DNA from: Gammaproteobacteria bacterium
Lineage (GTDB): Bacteria; Pseudomonadota; Gammaproteobacteria; Chromatiales; Sedimenticolaceae
DNA length: 15,829 nt
Assembly (NCBI GenBank): GCA_020445245.1
Contig: JAGRHB010000011.1
Location: forward strand, 1-15,829
Reading direction: 5' to 3'
Position 1 is the stretch's first letter; every line of letters begins with the position of its first letter. The position numbers and the translations under genes were made by a program. The notes under the pieces are model-generated. The model was not told where the DNA came from. It did no database searches and saw only the letters and a program-made list of their open reading frames with translations. This document shows positions 6,740-14,604 of this stretch, one piece after another.

Positions 6740-8752
6740 TCAGTTAGGCATGGTCACGACGCCGTACAGCACCAGCGTCAACAGTGTGAGTCCTGCCACG
6801 ATCAGCACGGTGGTGATAAACGAGGCTGCCAGATCGGCGCGCCGCGAGGGGCGCTTGACCAGGTGCTTGTCCAGAGTCCCCTCGGCCACGAGCCGGTCAT
6901 ACTCCATGCGGTGATCATGCTTGAACTCCTCCATGGGGATCGCACCGGTGAAGATGGTGGTGCTCATCGGGAAGCGTTCCGGACGGAAGTGCACGTTGAA
7001 GAAGTGCACCGAGTTCAGGAAGATCGCCGCCAGCAGGGCCTCCTCGGCATGTACCACGGTGGCAATGTTGAACATCCAGCCCGGCAGCACGGTGGCTGTC
7101 GCCTCCGGCGCGAACAGCATGATGCCGGACGAACCGATCACACCCGCACCCCAGAACGGCGCCCAATAGTCGAACTTCTGCCAGTAGGTCCAGTGGTTGA
7201 ACTCCGGGCGCTCGCCACGGCCGACAAACCACCTGAACATCCCCTTCAGGTCGTCCCAGTCCTTCCAGTTGGGCAGCATGGAAGTGCTGCCGAACCACTC
7301 GAACGTGGCACGCTTGGTCCAGATGTTGTTGATCGCAATCGCCAGGTGGGCGGTGAAGATACCCAGCCAGATGACGGCCGCAGTGCGATGGATGATTCCC
7401 TCCATCTCCGTGCCACCGAGGAACACCACGACTGCCTTGGCCCATGCGGTATGGGAGAACAGCAGCGTGGTACCCGTGAGGATCAGGACCATGGTGGATA
7501 TGGCGAACAGCGCGTGGATCCAGGTCCATACCGTTGGGAAGCGGCGGAAATAGACGACTTCCGGGTGGTCCAGATCCTCGATGAATCCCTTGCCCTGGAT
7601 GCGATCCATCACCTCGCGATAGAGCCACATCAGCACGTGAATCCAGAAGAACGCCATGACCGAGAAGATCAGCAGTTGCATGAAGATCTTGAAGAACCAC
7701 AGGCCCGGGTAGTTCTCCCTGTCGTCGGCGTCGCCATGTGGCCAGAAGCTCAGGAAGTTGTCGTTTGCATCTTCGTGACAGGTGCGGCAGTTCTCCAGCC
7801 GGTTGTTGGCATGGATCTCGGATGTCGGGTCGTCCTCACCCTTGATCTTGTGGCTGCCATGGCAGTCGTAACACTTGGCGGTGTTGGTGTAACCGAGACG
7901 ATGGACCTGGCCATGATAGGAAGCGAAGTAGGTGCGCTGGGCATCCTCGTGGCAATTACCGCAGTTCCTGGTAATCGTCAGCTTGACGGTGTCTTTTTCA
8001 GGTGAAGCGATCTTGTGGGTGGTATGGCAGTCCGAGCAGACCGCCGAATCGCTGTCACCTTTCTCCAGGACCGCCTTGCCATGATCCGATTCGCGGTATT
8101 CCTCGAGTTGCTTCTCGTGGCAGCGACCGCAAACCTCCGGGTTCTTCAGCCGCTTCTCCTTGCGCTGGATGCTGCCCAGCTCACCCACGTTGTGGGCCTC
8201 GTGGCAGTCGTAGCACGTGGCATTGGTGCGTGACTGGTCCTGCTTGTTCGGCAGCGCATGCACGGAGTCCATGTAGCTGTCTATCTGCTCGAGTACCACC
8301 TCGAGACGTTCGTGCTTTCCTTCCGGGTCGTCCTTGAACTTTTCCCAGGTGTCACGATGGCAATCCACGCAACTGACCGCCACATGCGGTGCCTTGCGAT
8401 GGGGAACCCGCTCGATGGTCGTATGGCAGTCGGTGCAGCTGCGATCGCCGTGGACACTGGCCGTCAGCTGTGCGTGCTCGACAAAGATCCTGACCGGTGT
8501 GCCATCGTCGCGCACATCGGTCTTCTGCTTCTCGTCACCGTGGCAGTCCAGACAACGCGAGTCGGGAATGATGCGCTTGCCGGTCTTCGGATCGAAGGTA
8601 AAGGGGAGTTCTTCACCTTCAGCCCCCGGGATATTGCTGGGTGCTGCGACGCCGGTGGCGCTGTGCTGAGTCGCGTACGCGGCAAGCGACCCGAACAGAC
8701 ACAGAAGGACAAACAGAAACCCAGTGAGCGACGCGGACGTATTCTTGGACAT
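6740..8752 (-). CDS. Nonahaem cytochrome c fused to a cytochrome b membrane domain (CbcL-like)
   Basis: From ATG 8752 the protein is 670 aa. A signal or anchor segment at 9-27 is followed by a periplasmic domain with nine CxxCH haem sites at about 67, 106, 128, 180, 208, 239, 264, 294 and 322, plus many free His for bis-His ligation. Residues about 352-590 form a FdnI/HydC-type cytochrome b with four helices and candidate haem b ligands His372, His413, His455, His469 and His568. A last helix lies near 640-665. This is the architecture described for Geobacter CbcL, an inner-membrane quinone/cytochrome oxidoreductase. The open frame extends to 8962 but that part is Arg/Ser/Cys-rich with no signal, while MSKNTS starts just before the hydrophobic segment with GAGAA five bases upstream. 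It is the first gene of the operon with fccA and fccB, two bases before the longest possible fccA start, so it probably moves electrons between FccAB and quinone. Confidence 0.93.
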   Translation of the reverse strand: MSKNTSASLTGFLFVLLCLFGSLAAYATQHSATGVAAPSNIPGAEGEELPFTFDPKTGKRIIPDSRCLDCHGDEKQKTDVRDDGTPVRIFVEHAQLTASVHGDRSCTDCHTTIERVPHRKAPHVAVSCVDCHRDTWEKFKDDPEGKHERLEVVLEQIDSYMDSVHALPNKQDQSRTNATCYDCHEAHNVGELGSIQRKEKRLKNPEVCGRCHEKQLEEYRESDHGKAVLEKGDSDSAVCSDCHTTHKIASPEKDTVKLTITRNCGNCHEDAQRTYFASYHGQVHRLGYTNTAKCYDCHGSHKIKGEDDPTSEIHANNRLENCRTCHEDANDNFLSFWPHGDADDRENYPGLWFFKIFMQLLIFSVMAFFWIHVLMWLYREVMDRIQGKGFIEDLDHPEVVYFRRFPTVWTWIHALFAISTMVLILTGTTLLFSHTAWAKAVVVFLGGTEMEGIIHRTAAVIWLGIFTAHLAIAINNIWTKRATFEWFGSTSMLPNWKDWDDLKGMFRWFVGRGERPEFNHWTYWQKFDYWAPFWGAGVIGSSGIMLFAPEATATVLPGWMFNIATVVHAEEALLAAIFLNSVHFFNVHFRPERFPMSTTIFTGAIPMEEFKHDHRMEYDRLVAEGTLDKHLVKRPSRRADLAASFITTVLIVAGLTLLTLVLYGVVTMPN

Positions 8753-8756
8753 TATT

Positions 8757-8808
8757 GTTCTCGTCAAATAGCTGGCTCTGAAGACACATCCGCTACTACT
8801 ACGAGAAC
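8757..8808 (-). promoter_or_regulatory. Leader helix that can cover the ribosome binding site of the multihaem cytochrome gene
   Basis: GTTCTCGT (8757-8764) and ACGAGAAC (8801-8808) are perfect 8-bp inverted repeats. On the minus-strand transcript the downstream arm, ACGAGAAC, contains the probable Shine-Dalgarno GAGAA just before the ATG. The upstream arm lies 36 bases before it. Pairing would hide the ribosome binding site. No known riboswitch family is recognised. Confidence 0.35.
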
Positions 8809-8886
8809 GGCCGGTAGCCAACCCGGCACATCGCAAACGGCAATGCGTGCAGTCTGTCCACGTCCGTCGTGCGGAGCATAGAGACG

Positions 8887-8907
8887 ATCCCCGGAATTCG
8901 CGGGGAT
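8887..8907. repeat. 7-bp hairpin upstream of the sulfide operon
   Basis: ATCCCCG (8887-8893) and CGGGGAT (8901-8907) form a perfect stem with a seven-base loop. It lies between the hydrolase gene fragment and the multihaem cytochrome gene, so it could end transcription coming from the sulfatase module. No T-run is present on the minus strand. Confidence 0.3.
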
Positions 8908-8977
8908 ACACGCACGGCGCAGTGAAACACAATCGCCGTCGGCGCGACTTGAGATGAATCAATTCGCGGGTCAGAAC

Positions 8978-9190
8978 CTATTGGGTCGGTGGGACGCCCC
9001 CGAATGCGCGATCAGCAGAGGGATCGAGTGGCGAAAACGGCAGTGCCAGGTGTGCCAGGGAGTAGATGTCCTTCGGCCAGCACAGACCAAGCGTCGCGTT
9101 CTCCGCCCCCGTACCTCCGGGTGCCAAGCGGTGTGCCACCACCTGCCGGCTATGGGGGGCCTCGTTGGTAACGATGCTGAGGGTATCTGA
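8978..9190 (-). pseudogene. Truncated copy of the alpha/beta-hydrolase gene (C-terminal part only)
   Basis: Bases 9021-9186 match 13257-13422, inside the intact hydrolase gene, with about seven differences in 166 and no gaps. The minus strand still reads in the hydrolase frame: TLSIVTN, then HRLAPGGTGAENATLG, LCWPKDIYSLAHLALPFS and PLDP, which includes the catalytic His region. It then skips about 180 bases relative to the intact gene and ends SADRAFGGVPPTQ at TAG 8978-8980, comparable with PADHAFGDVSPPVR in the intact copy. The first two thirds of the gene, including the nucleophile, are missing. The matching sequence stops five bases before the stop codon of the neighbouring membrane protein gene. 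This is the remains of a second hydrolase gene or of a segmental duplication. Confidence 0.85.
9021..9186. repeat. Direct repeat, copy 1 (pairs with 13257-13422)
   Basis: This 166-base block matches the block at 13257-13422 in the same orientation, at about 96% identity by eye (seven mismatches, no gaps). The constant offset is 4236 bases. The two copies bracket the membrane protein, sulfatase and outer-membrane pseudogene. Confidence 0.93.
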
Positions 9191-9191
9191 A

Positions 9192-9707
9192 CTATGGGTT
9201 GCGCTTCGGATTCAGTGGTCCGAAAAACATCCGACGCACCACGCCGCCGCCCACCGCGCGCACGAACTCGCGTGCGATGCAGTAGTTGAGAATCAAAACC
9301 AGCAGAAAAATCTGGATCGCCCAGAAATGCGGCCACACAATCTCGGCGAGCAGTTGCTCGTTGGCACCGACAAAACCACCGCCATCCCTCCAATGGTCAA
9401 TCAGCCGTTCGACATAATGGAAAAGCATCGCGATCAGGAAATAGAGGGTGGTCTTCCAGATGACGTTGTAAACGAGGGGTTTATCGGGAAAGCGATTGAT
9501 GAACGGCAGTAGATCGGCGATCAGGACCGCCTTGCCAAGCACCAATGCCGCAATCGTGACCGACGTGGAAGTTTCGAGCGTGATTCCACTCCCCTTCAGC
9601 ATCAGGACGCGCACGAAAACAACAAGGTGCAGCGCGATGAAAAAGAACATGGTTGGCGGTATGAGCGCCGTGATTTCCTTTTTGACTCGTTCGAGAGATT
9701 GGCTCAT
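9192..9707 (-). CDS. Four-helix membrane protein of unknown function
   Basis: The 171-aa product begins MSQSLERVKKEITALIPPTMFF. Four hydrophobic segments lie at about 17-37, 47-68, 80-97 and 123-143, with a cytoplasmic-looking basic end (VRRMFFGPLNPKRNP). A conserved-looking FHYVERLIDHWRDGG segment follows the third helix, with acidic and His residues that could bind a metal or ligand. I do not recognise the family. It is downstream of the sulfatase gene on the same strand, about 110 bases away with a strong hairpin between them, so co-transcription is possible but not certain. The stop codon at 9192-9194 sits right beside the hydrolase-fragment junction, so its last residues may have been set by that rearrangement. 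Confidence 0.85.
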   Translation of the reverse strand: MSQSLERVKKEITALIPPTMFFFIALHLVVFVRVLMLKGSGITLETSTSVTIAALVLGKAVLIADLLPFINRFPDKPLVYNVIWKTTLYFLIAMLFHYVERLIDHWRDGGGFVGANEQLLAEIVWPHFWAIQIFLLVLILNYCIAREFVRAVGGGVVRRMFFGPLNPKRNP

Positions 9708-9758
9708 CGCGTTCCGCTACTGAAGACACCGGACAGGACTGCCTCATACTTACCCGGC

Positions 9759-9789
9759 TGCCGGAGTGGTCGAAGCGGCCACTCCGGCA
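9759..9789. terminator. Strong hairpin between sulfatase and membrane protein genes
   Basis: TGCCGGAGTGG (9759-9769) pairs perfectly with CCACTCCGGCA (9779-9789) across a nine-base loop. It lies about 28 bases beyond the sulfatase stop on the minus strand. No T-run follows, so it may be an attenuator or a transcript-stabilising stem rather than a full terminator. Confidence 0.5.
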
Positions 9790-9817
9790 ACTCGGCGGTC
9801 ATCAAGGCGATGCCCGA

Positions 9818-12193
9818 TCATTTCACCTCGACGGTCACACTCGGGATATGTCCGGTGAACCGTGATCTGCGCTCTGCGCCGATCGCCTCGACCACAGGTG
9901 TCGCCAGGTCAATGCCCACGTCGGTGGTCTCATCGGCCGAGAAGATCGCTGGCTGCGTGTGCTCGATCCGCCCCTCACCCACCTTGCGGTCGTTGACGTA
10001 GAGGGTGCCCGATCCACCCTTGCCGAGACCGCCGCCATCGTAGGTGAAGTCGAAGCGGATCGTCGACTTGCCGGGCTTGAGTGCCTCGTCGGCGGCGATC
10101 GTAAATCGCTGCATGCCGAGGAAGTTGTAGTCGTAGGCGGGCTTGCCATCCTTGACGTACAGCGCCCAGCCACCGAAGCGCCCCCCTTGTGCGATGATGA
10201 TCCCGTGCGCCGGGGTGCCTTCAGGCACCTCCACTTCGGCCGTAACCGTATTGGACCTGTTCTTCAGGCTGAGGAATACGTTCTCGGTCATGCCGGTCAT
10301 ACCGTCCGCCAGCGTCAGCGAGTTACGCCCCACCAGCAGCTCAGGACGGCCCACGTTTGCCGCCACGATGCGTTCGAACACGCGGTCGTCGATCGGCAAT
10401 ACGTGGTTCATCTCGGCCTCGTACAGGAACAGTGCCTGCAACTCGGCGAGCTTCTCCGGGTATTTTGCCGCCAGGTCGTTGGTCAGGCTGAAGTCGCTGC
10501 GTGTGTCATACAGTTCCCATATGTCGTCAGCCAGCGGTCGACGCGGCTTGGGTTCCCAAGGTGCCCTGTGAATCGTTCTGGCCAGCCAGCCATCGCGATA
10601 CATCGCGCGGTTGCCGAACATCTCGAAGTACTGAGTGGTATGCTGGTCCCTGGCCGTGGCATCGTTGAACGAGTAGGCCATGCTGATGCCATCCATTGGA
10701 CGCTGCGGCACGCCGTTTACCACCCGAGGCTCTGGTAGACCGGCGGCTTCGAGCACGGTCGGCGCCACGTCGATCACATGGTGGAACTGGTTGCGAAGCC
10801 CGCCCCTGGCCTTGATGCCCTTCGGCCAGTGGACGGCCATTCCAACCTTGGTGCCGCCGAAGTCCGAGCCCACCTGTTTGGTCCATTGATAGGGCGTATC
10901 GAACGCTACCGCCCAGCCCGCCGCCATGTGCGGGTAGGTCTCGGGCCCGCCCCACTGATCCAGGTGCTTGAGCATGTCCTCGACCTTCTCGTGGACGCCA
11001 TTGAAATAGGTCATCTCGCTGAACATGCCGTTGCGTCCGCCCTCGGCGCTGGTGCCGTTGTCTCCGTATACGAAGAACACCAGTGTATTGTCGAGCTGGC
11101 CGGTCGCCTCAATGGCCTGGATGACTCGGCCAATCTCGTGGTCGGTCATCTCGACATAAGCTGCAAATACCTCGGCCTGGCGGGCAAACAGACGCTTCTC
11201 ATCTGCGGAGAGCTTGTCCCAGTCCGGAATCGCCTCCGGCTTGGGCGCCAGTTCGGTGCCATTGGGCACGACACCTCGCTCGATCTGGCGCGACAGGATC
11301 TCCTCCCGTAGCTTGTCCCAGCCCTGGTCGAACTTGCCCTTCCATCGCGCAATCCAATCTTTTGGCACATGGTGCGGGGCATGCGTTGCGCCCGGCGCAT
11401 AGTAGACGAAGAACGGTTTCTCGGGCGCCAACGCCTTCTGGAATCGGATCCAAGCGGCCGTCTGGTTGGTCATGTCGGTCAGGAAGTGGTAATTCGGATC
11501 ATCCGGCAGTTCCACCGTGTGCACGCCGTCATAGATGAAAGGTGCCCACTGATTGGTCTCGCCGCCAAGGAAGCCGTAAAACTTGTCGAATCCCTGGCGC
11601 GTCGGCCAGCGGTCGAACGGACCGGCGACACTCGCCTCCCAAGCGGCCAGCTCGTGCCACTTGCCGAACGCCGCAGTGCTGTAGCCGTTCAGGCGCAGTA
11701 TCTCGGCCAGCGGAGCGACATCCTCGGGTATCCGGCCGGTGTTGCCGGGAAACGCTGTGCCGGTCTCGATGATCGAGCCCATATTGTTGACGTGATGGTT
11801 GCGCCCACTTTTCAGTGCTGTACGCGTCGGCGAACAGACGGCTGTGGTGTGGAAGTTGTTGTAATGCAGCCCCTGGCTGGCAATCTGGTCGAAGGTGGGC
11901 GTGGTCACAGGACCGCCGAAGGTGCTCGTACCGGCAAAGCCCAGGTCATCGACCAGCACGATCAACACATTTGGTGCACCGACAGGCGCCTTGACGTCAA
12001 ACGGCGGGGGAGCCTTCGCATCCCGCACATCGAGCTCACTGTAGAGCGGCCGCTTGGGCTCGAGTATCGGCAGCACCTCGCGGTTCAAAGAGTCTACCTG
12101 TTCCGCTGCCGATACCGGTATCGAGGCTGCCAGTGCCAGTACGAGACCGGCCGCCAGCAAGAATGGCTTGACCGACTGTTCATGGATCTTCAT
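9818..12193 (-). CDS. Secreted type I sulfatase (arylsulfatase family)
   Basis: From ATG 12193 (GGGAG eight bases upstream) the precursor is 791 aa, with a Sec signal at about 8-30 (FLLAAGLVLALAAS, cleavage near SAA). The metal-binding start NVLIVLVDDLGF has Asp82-Asp83. The formylglycine motif CSPTR lies at 120-124 with Cys120 as the residue to be converted, followed by ALKSGRNHH. A second metal site appears as VYGDNGTSAEGG in the middle. The C-terminal part, about 200 residues, looks beta-rich and ends SVTVEVK. The enzyme hydrolyses sulfate esters in the periplasm; the substrate is unknown. No formylglycine-generating enzyme is in the window, so activation depends on one elsewhere. The upstream GTG at 12202 would adjoin the ribosome binding site and is less likely. 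The upstream neighbour is a dead porin-like gene. Confidence 0.95.
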   Translation of the reverse strand: MKIHEQSVKPFLLAAGLVLALAASIPVSAAEQVDSLNREVLPILEPKRPLYSELDVRDAKAPPPFDVKAPVGAPNVLIVLVDDLGFAGTSTFGGPVTTPTFDQIASQGLHYNNFHTTAVCSPTRTALKSGRNHHVNNMGSIIETGTAFPGNTGRIPEDVAPLAEILRLNGYSTAAFGKWHELAAWEASVAGPFDRWPTRQGFDKFYGFLGGETNQWAPFIYDGVHTVELPDDPNYHFLTDMTNQTAAWIRFQKALAPEKPFFVYYAPGATHAPHHVPKDWIARWKGKFDQGWDKLREEILSRQIERGVVPNGTELAPKPEAIPDWDKLSADEKRLFARQAEVFAAYVEMTDHEIGRVIQAIEATGQLDNTLVFFVYGDNGTSAEGGRNGMFSEMTYFNGVHEKVEDMLKHLDQWGGPETYPHMAAGWAVAFDTPYQWTKQVGSDFGGTKVGMAVHWPKGIKARGGLRNQFHHVIDVAPTVLEAAGLPEPRVVNGVPQRPMDGISMAYSFNDATARDQHTTQYFEMFGNRAMYRDGWLARTIHRAPWEPKPRRPLADDIWELYDTRSDFSLTNDLAAKYPEKLAELQALFLYEAEMNHVLPIDDRVFERIVAANVGRPELLVGRNSLTLADGMTGMTENVFLSLKNRSNTVTAEVEVPEGTPAHGIIIAQGGRFGGWALYVKDGKPAYDYNFLGMQRFTIAADEALKPGKSTIRFDFTYDGGGLGKGGSGTLYVNDRKVGEGRIEHTQPAIFSADETTDVGIDLATPVVEAIGAERRSRFTGHIPSVTVEVK

Positions 12194-12243
12194 CAGTGTC
12201 ACTCCCTGTTCTCCTTGGTGCGGCAGACCTTATGGCCGCGTGG

Positions 12244-12990
12244 TCAGAATCAGATACCCAGACCCCGACAGTGCCCGCTCGCTGCCATGGTCCAGACAGT
12301 GCCGCCGTCTGTGTAGTCCCAGCAAATTCACCTGTAACCGAATATCGCGGTGCAACCTTTGCTGAAGTTCCAGTTCACACCGCCAATCAACTCGCAGGTC
12401 AGATCAGAGCCACCGACGTCAGAATAACCGAGCAGTACCAAACTGCCGGAGTCCGGGTACAACGCACGTGCGCCGACCACTGCATCAACCCAACTGTCCG
12501 AGCCCTCGGCACTCGTCGCTCCACCGGGGAAGACTATGACCGGTACCGATGCGATCCTGACAACTGTATCGGTGGCCAGCTTTGTATAGCGCACCGCACC
12601 GACCAGGTCCACCTTGGTGGCATCGTCAAGCATGCGATAGCCGGTCGAACCCCCGGTAAACGGTCCTCTCGCTAGGAGGCTCGAGTGCACCGTCGACCGA
12701 CACGCTCTCAATGGGACCGGCAATGGATTTCGCGCCTTCGCCGTCGAGCGCAAAATCCGCAACCTCGACTTCGAAGGCCCAGGGCCCTTTCCGCGCCGTT
12801 GTTAGCCCCATGAACCCAGCGTCCCGGTTCTCCAGGATGTCGTTGAACGGCATATCGAGTTCGGCCTCGACACCGCATATGCCGGCGGCCCCGTCCAGTC
12901 CGGCGGCCAGGAGGTGAGGTGTGACCTCGCATTGCCCGGCACCGAATTCCGCCGTATAACCGCACTGCACAAGGATCGGACGTACAGAGC
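12244..12990 (-). pseudogene. Outer-membrane beta-barrel protein gene, multiply broken
   Basis: The minus strand carries the remains of a barrel protein in at least two frames. Near 12930 it reads QCEVTPHLLAAGLDG, ELDMPFNDILENRDAGFMGL and KGPWAFEVEVAD, the alternating pattern of barrel strands. After an internal deletion and frame change near 12660 it reads TGYRMLDDATKVDLVGAVRY, SWVDAVVGARALYP and LIGGVNWNFSKG, then IFGYR and an in-frame TGA at 12328-12330. Beyond that stop the same frame continues WDYTDGGTVWTMAASGH and GLGI, then TGA, TTC, TGA. This fits a GLGIRF terminus in which the Arg codon CGA became TGA. Several expected aromatic residues look replaced (Cys, His). No signal peptide is found upstream. 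It is probably a lost porin partner of the sulfatase module. Confidence 0.82.
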
Positions 12991-13030
12991 AGTGATGAGC
13001 CAGCGCGCACCATCACCTCAAAGAAAGTGT

Positions 13031-14527
13031 TCAGCGAACTGGTGGCGATACGTCCCCGAATGCGTGATCAGCAGGATGCTGACCATCGAGCCCGAAAAAC
13101 TGCAGCAGCCGCCGCTGTACAAAGGGATAAAAGGGGTTCCAGCGCAGGCGCAACATGTCGCCAGCACCTATCTGCAACACCCCGCGCTCGCCGCGCAGGG
13201 CGATCTCACCCAGCTGGATCCCGGGGCTCGGCTGCTCGGGGTGGCCACCGTACAAAGGATCGAGCGGCGAAAACGGCAGGGCCAAGTGTGCCAGGGAGTA
13301 GATGTCCTTCGGCCAGCACAGACCAAGCGTCGCGTTCTCCGCCCCCGTACCTCCAGGTGCCAAGCGGTGTACCACCACCTGCCGGCTATGGGGGTCCTTG
13401 TTGGTAACGATGCTGAGGGTATAGGCACGGCCCGGATTCTGCTGCAACGCACTGACGATCGCAGAAGGGTTCCACCCCAGGATCGGCTCTATCTCTGCCC
13501 TGCGGTTGATATCGAAAAGCACCAGTTCGTGCCCGCCGGTGGGCAGACGCGCGAACAGCCCCTTGACCAGGGCGGCGGTGGAGACCGTCGCGTCTACCAC
13601 CGAGGAGAAAGCGAGAATCGGTGGAAAATCCCCGAGTCTGCCTTGTCCCTGCAGCACGGTGATGCGGCGCTGGATCTCGCTGGTCAGACGGTACACCACG
13701 TCCCCGGCGTTGACTGCAAACGAACCGTACTTGAAAGGATCGTACTCCGGTTGGATATCGTTCCAGGCGAGCTTTTCGAGACCCAACAGGTGCCCCAGCC
13801 GCGCCTGCCACACAGCAAGCGCCGCGGCTGACGTCACGCCGATCGCCGGCGAGAGAACGGCAATGCGGTCGACCCCTGGCAACGCCGGGTCGCCAAGCGT
13901 CTCCAACGCATAATTGACCGCCAGTGCCGCCCCGGTCGAATAGCCGACGACATAGAGAGGCCGGCCGCCGGCATGCTGCGCGAGATGACGGACAGCCAGA
14001 CGCACTGCGCCATCCATGTCCTTCCAAGTCACCTCGACCAGCCCGGCAGGCGCTGTGCCATGGCCCGGCAAACGCAGCCCGAGCACATAAGCACCCGCGT
14101 TGTTCAGCTGCTCGCCCAGCGCACGCAGGCTGTAGGGCGAATCCGACATGCCGTGCACCAACAGGACCGCTGCCTTCGGTGACTCCTTGGGCAGCACGAA
14201 GCTGCGGTTCCAGTTGGGCGACCAGCGCTGCGGGTCGGACAGGCTGCCGCGGCTGTAACGATTTATCGCCTGTCCCTTCACCGGCGGCACGGCGGCGTAG
14301 ACCAACCGGTCGAGCTGCTGAAACAGTCGATCCTCCAGGGCCAGGTACTCATCGAAAGTCGTCACATCGGCGTCGGCGGTATATTCCTCATCGAGTTCCA
14401 CCAGGTGCCAGACCTGCAGATCGGTACGGCGATCGAGGTAGATCACGAAGACCACGATCAGCACAAACACGGCACTGACGCTTCCCGATGTCACTGCCCA
14501 CAGCAATTTCCGCAAGTTGAACCGCAT
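13031..14527 (-). CDS. Membrane-anchored alpha/beta hydrolase (lysophospholipase-like)
   Basis: From ATG 14527 the protein is 498 aa. One hydrophobic helix at about 16-31 anchors it, and the rest is probably periplasmic. The alpha/beta-hydrolase core starts with AAVLLVHGMSDSPYSLR (oxyanion His-Gly near 125-126) and has the nucleophile elbow GYSTG with Ser197. A probable acid is Asp312 in SSVVDATVS, and a probable His is His414 in YSLAHLALPFSPLDP. The triad looks intact, so it should cleave an ester such as a lipid or lysophospholipid (family inference). The listed frame could begin at TTG 14530, but the ATG three bases later is preferred. Part of its coding sequence (13257-13422, residues about 369-423) is the second copy of the direct repeat. 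The gene lies 77 bases after the AsmA-family gene. Confidence 0.9.
   Translation of the reverse strand: MRFNLRKLLWAVTSGSVSAVFVLIVVFVIYLDRRTDLQVWHLVELDEEYTADADVTTFDEYLALEDRLFQQLDRLVYAAVPPVKGQAINRYSRGSLSDPQRWSPNWNRSFVLPKESPKAAVLLVHGMSDSPYSLRALGEQLNNAGAYVLGLRLPGHGTAPAGLVEVTWKDMDGAVRLAVRHLAQHAGGRPLYVVGYSTGAALAVNYALETLGDPALPGVDRIAVLSPAIGVTSAAALAVWQARLGHLLGLEKLAWNDIQPEYDPFKYGSFAVNAGDVVYRLTSEIQRRITVLQGQGRLGDFPPILAFSSVVDATVSTAALVKGLFARLPTGGHELVLFDINRRAEIEPILGWNPSAIVSALQQNPGRAYTLSIVTNKDPHSRQVVVHRLAPGGTGAENATLGLCWPKDIYSLAHLALPFSPLDPLYGGHPEQPSPGIQLGEIALRGERGVLQIGAGDMLRLRWNPFYPFVQRRLLQFFGLDGQHPADHAFGDVSPPVR
13257..13422. repeat. Direct repeat, copy 2 (inside the intact hydrolase gene)
   Basis: This block lies within the hydrolase reading frame and matches 9021-9186 in the same orientation. 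A second short shared stretch, about 25 bases around CGAATGCG(C/T)GATCAGCAG, occurs near 13050-13075 and near 8993-9018. The left copy therefore differs from the intact gene by a deletion of about 180 bases between the two matching blocks. Confidence 0.92.
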
Positions 14528-14604
14528 CAACAGACCCCAAGAGCCTTCACGATGGTGTCGGGTGGGCGAGGCACGCAGTTGCGTGATGCACTCAACACAG
14601 ACAC

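Noticed and set aside
5172..6914. 580-codon plus-strand open frame opposite fccB and fccA
   Set aside because: It is antisense to genes with unmistakable flavoprotein and haem motifs and has no domain pattern of its own. High GC leaves long stop-free antisense frames.
6863..8005. 380-codon plus-strand frame opposite the multihaem cytochrome
   Set aside because: It is antisense to the CxxCH-rich coding region and has no motif or start signal.
8949..8962. TTGA...TCAA half-sites upstream of the sulfide operon as an ArsR operator
   Set aside because: The half-sites are only four bases and about 200 bases from the gene start. They resemble the 2805-2828 dyad too weakly to claim shared regulation.
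9021..13422. Composite transposon flanked by insertion sequences
   Set aside because: The flanking repeats are pieces of a hydrolase gene. No transposase, terminal inverted repeat or target duplication was seen.
12914..13831. Plus-strand frame sharing sequence with the frame at 8954-9190
   Set aside because: The similarity comes from the DNA repeat of the minus-strand hydrolase gene. The hydrolase frame keeps family motifs in both copies, so the plus-strand reading is a shadow.
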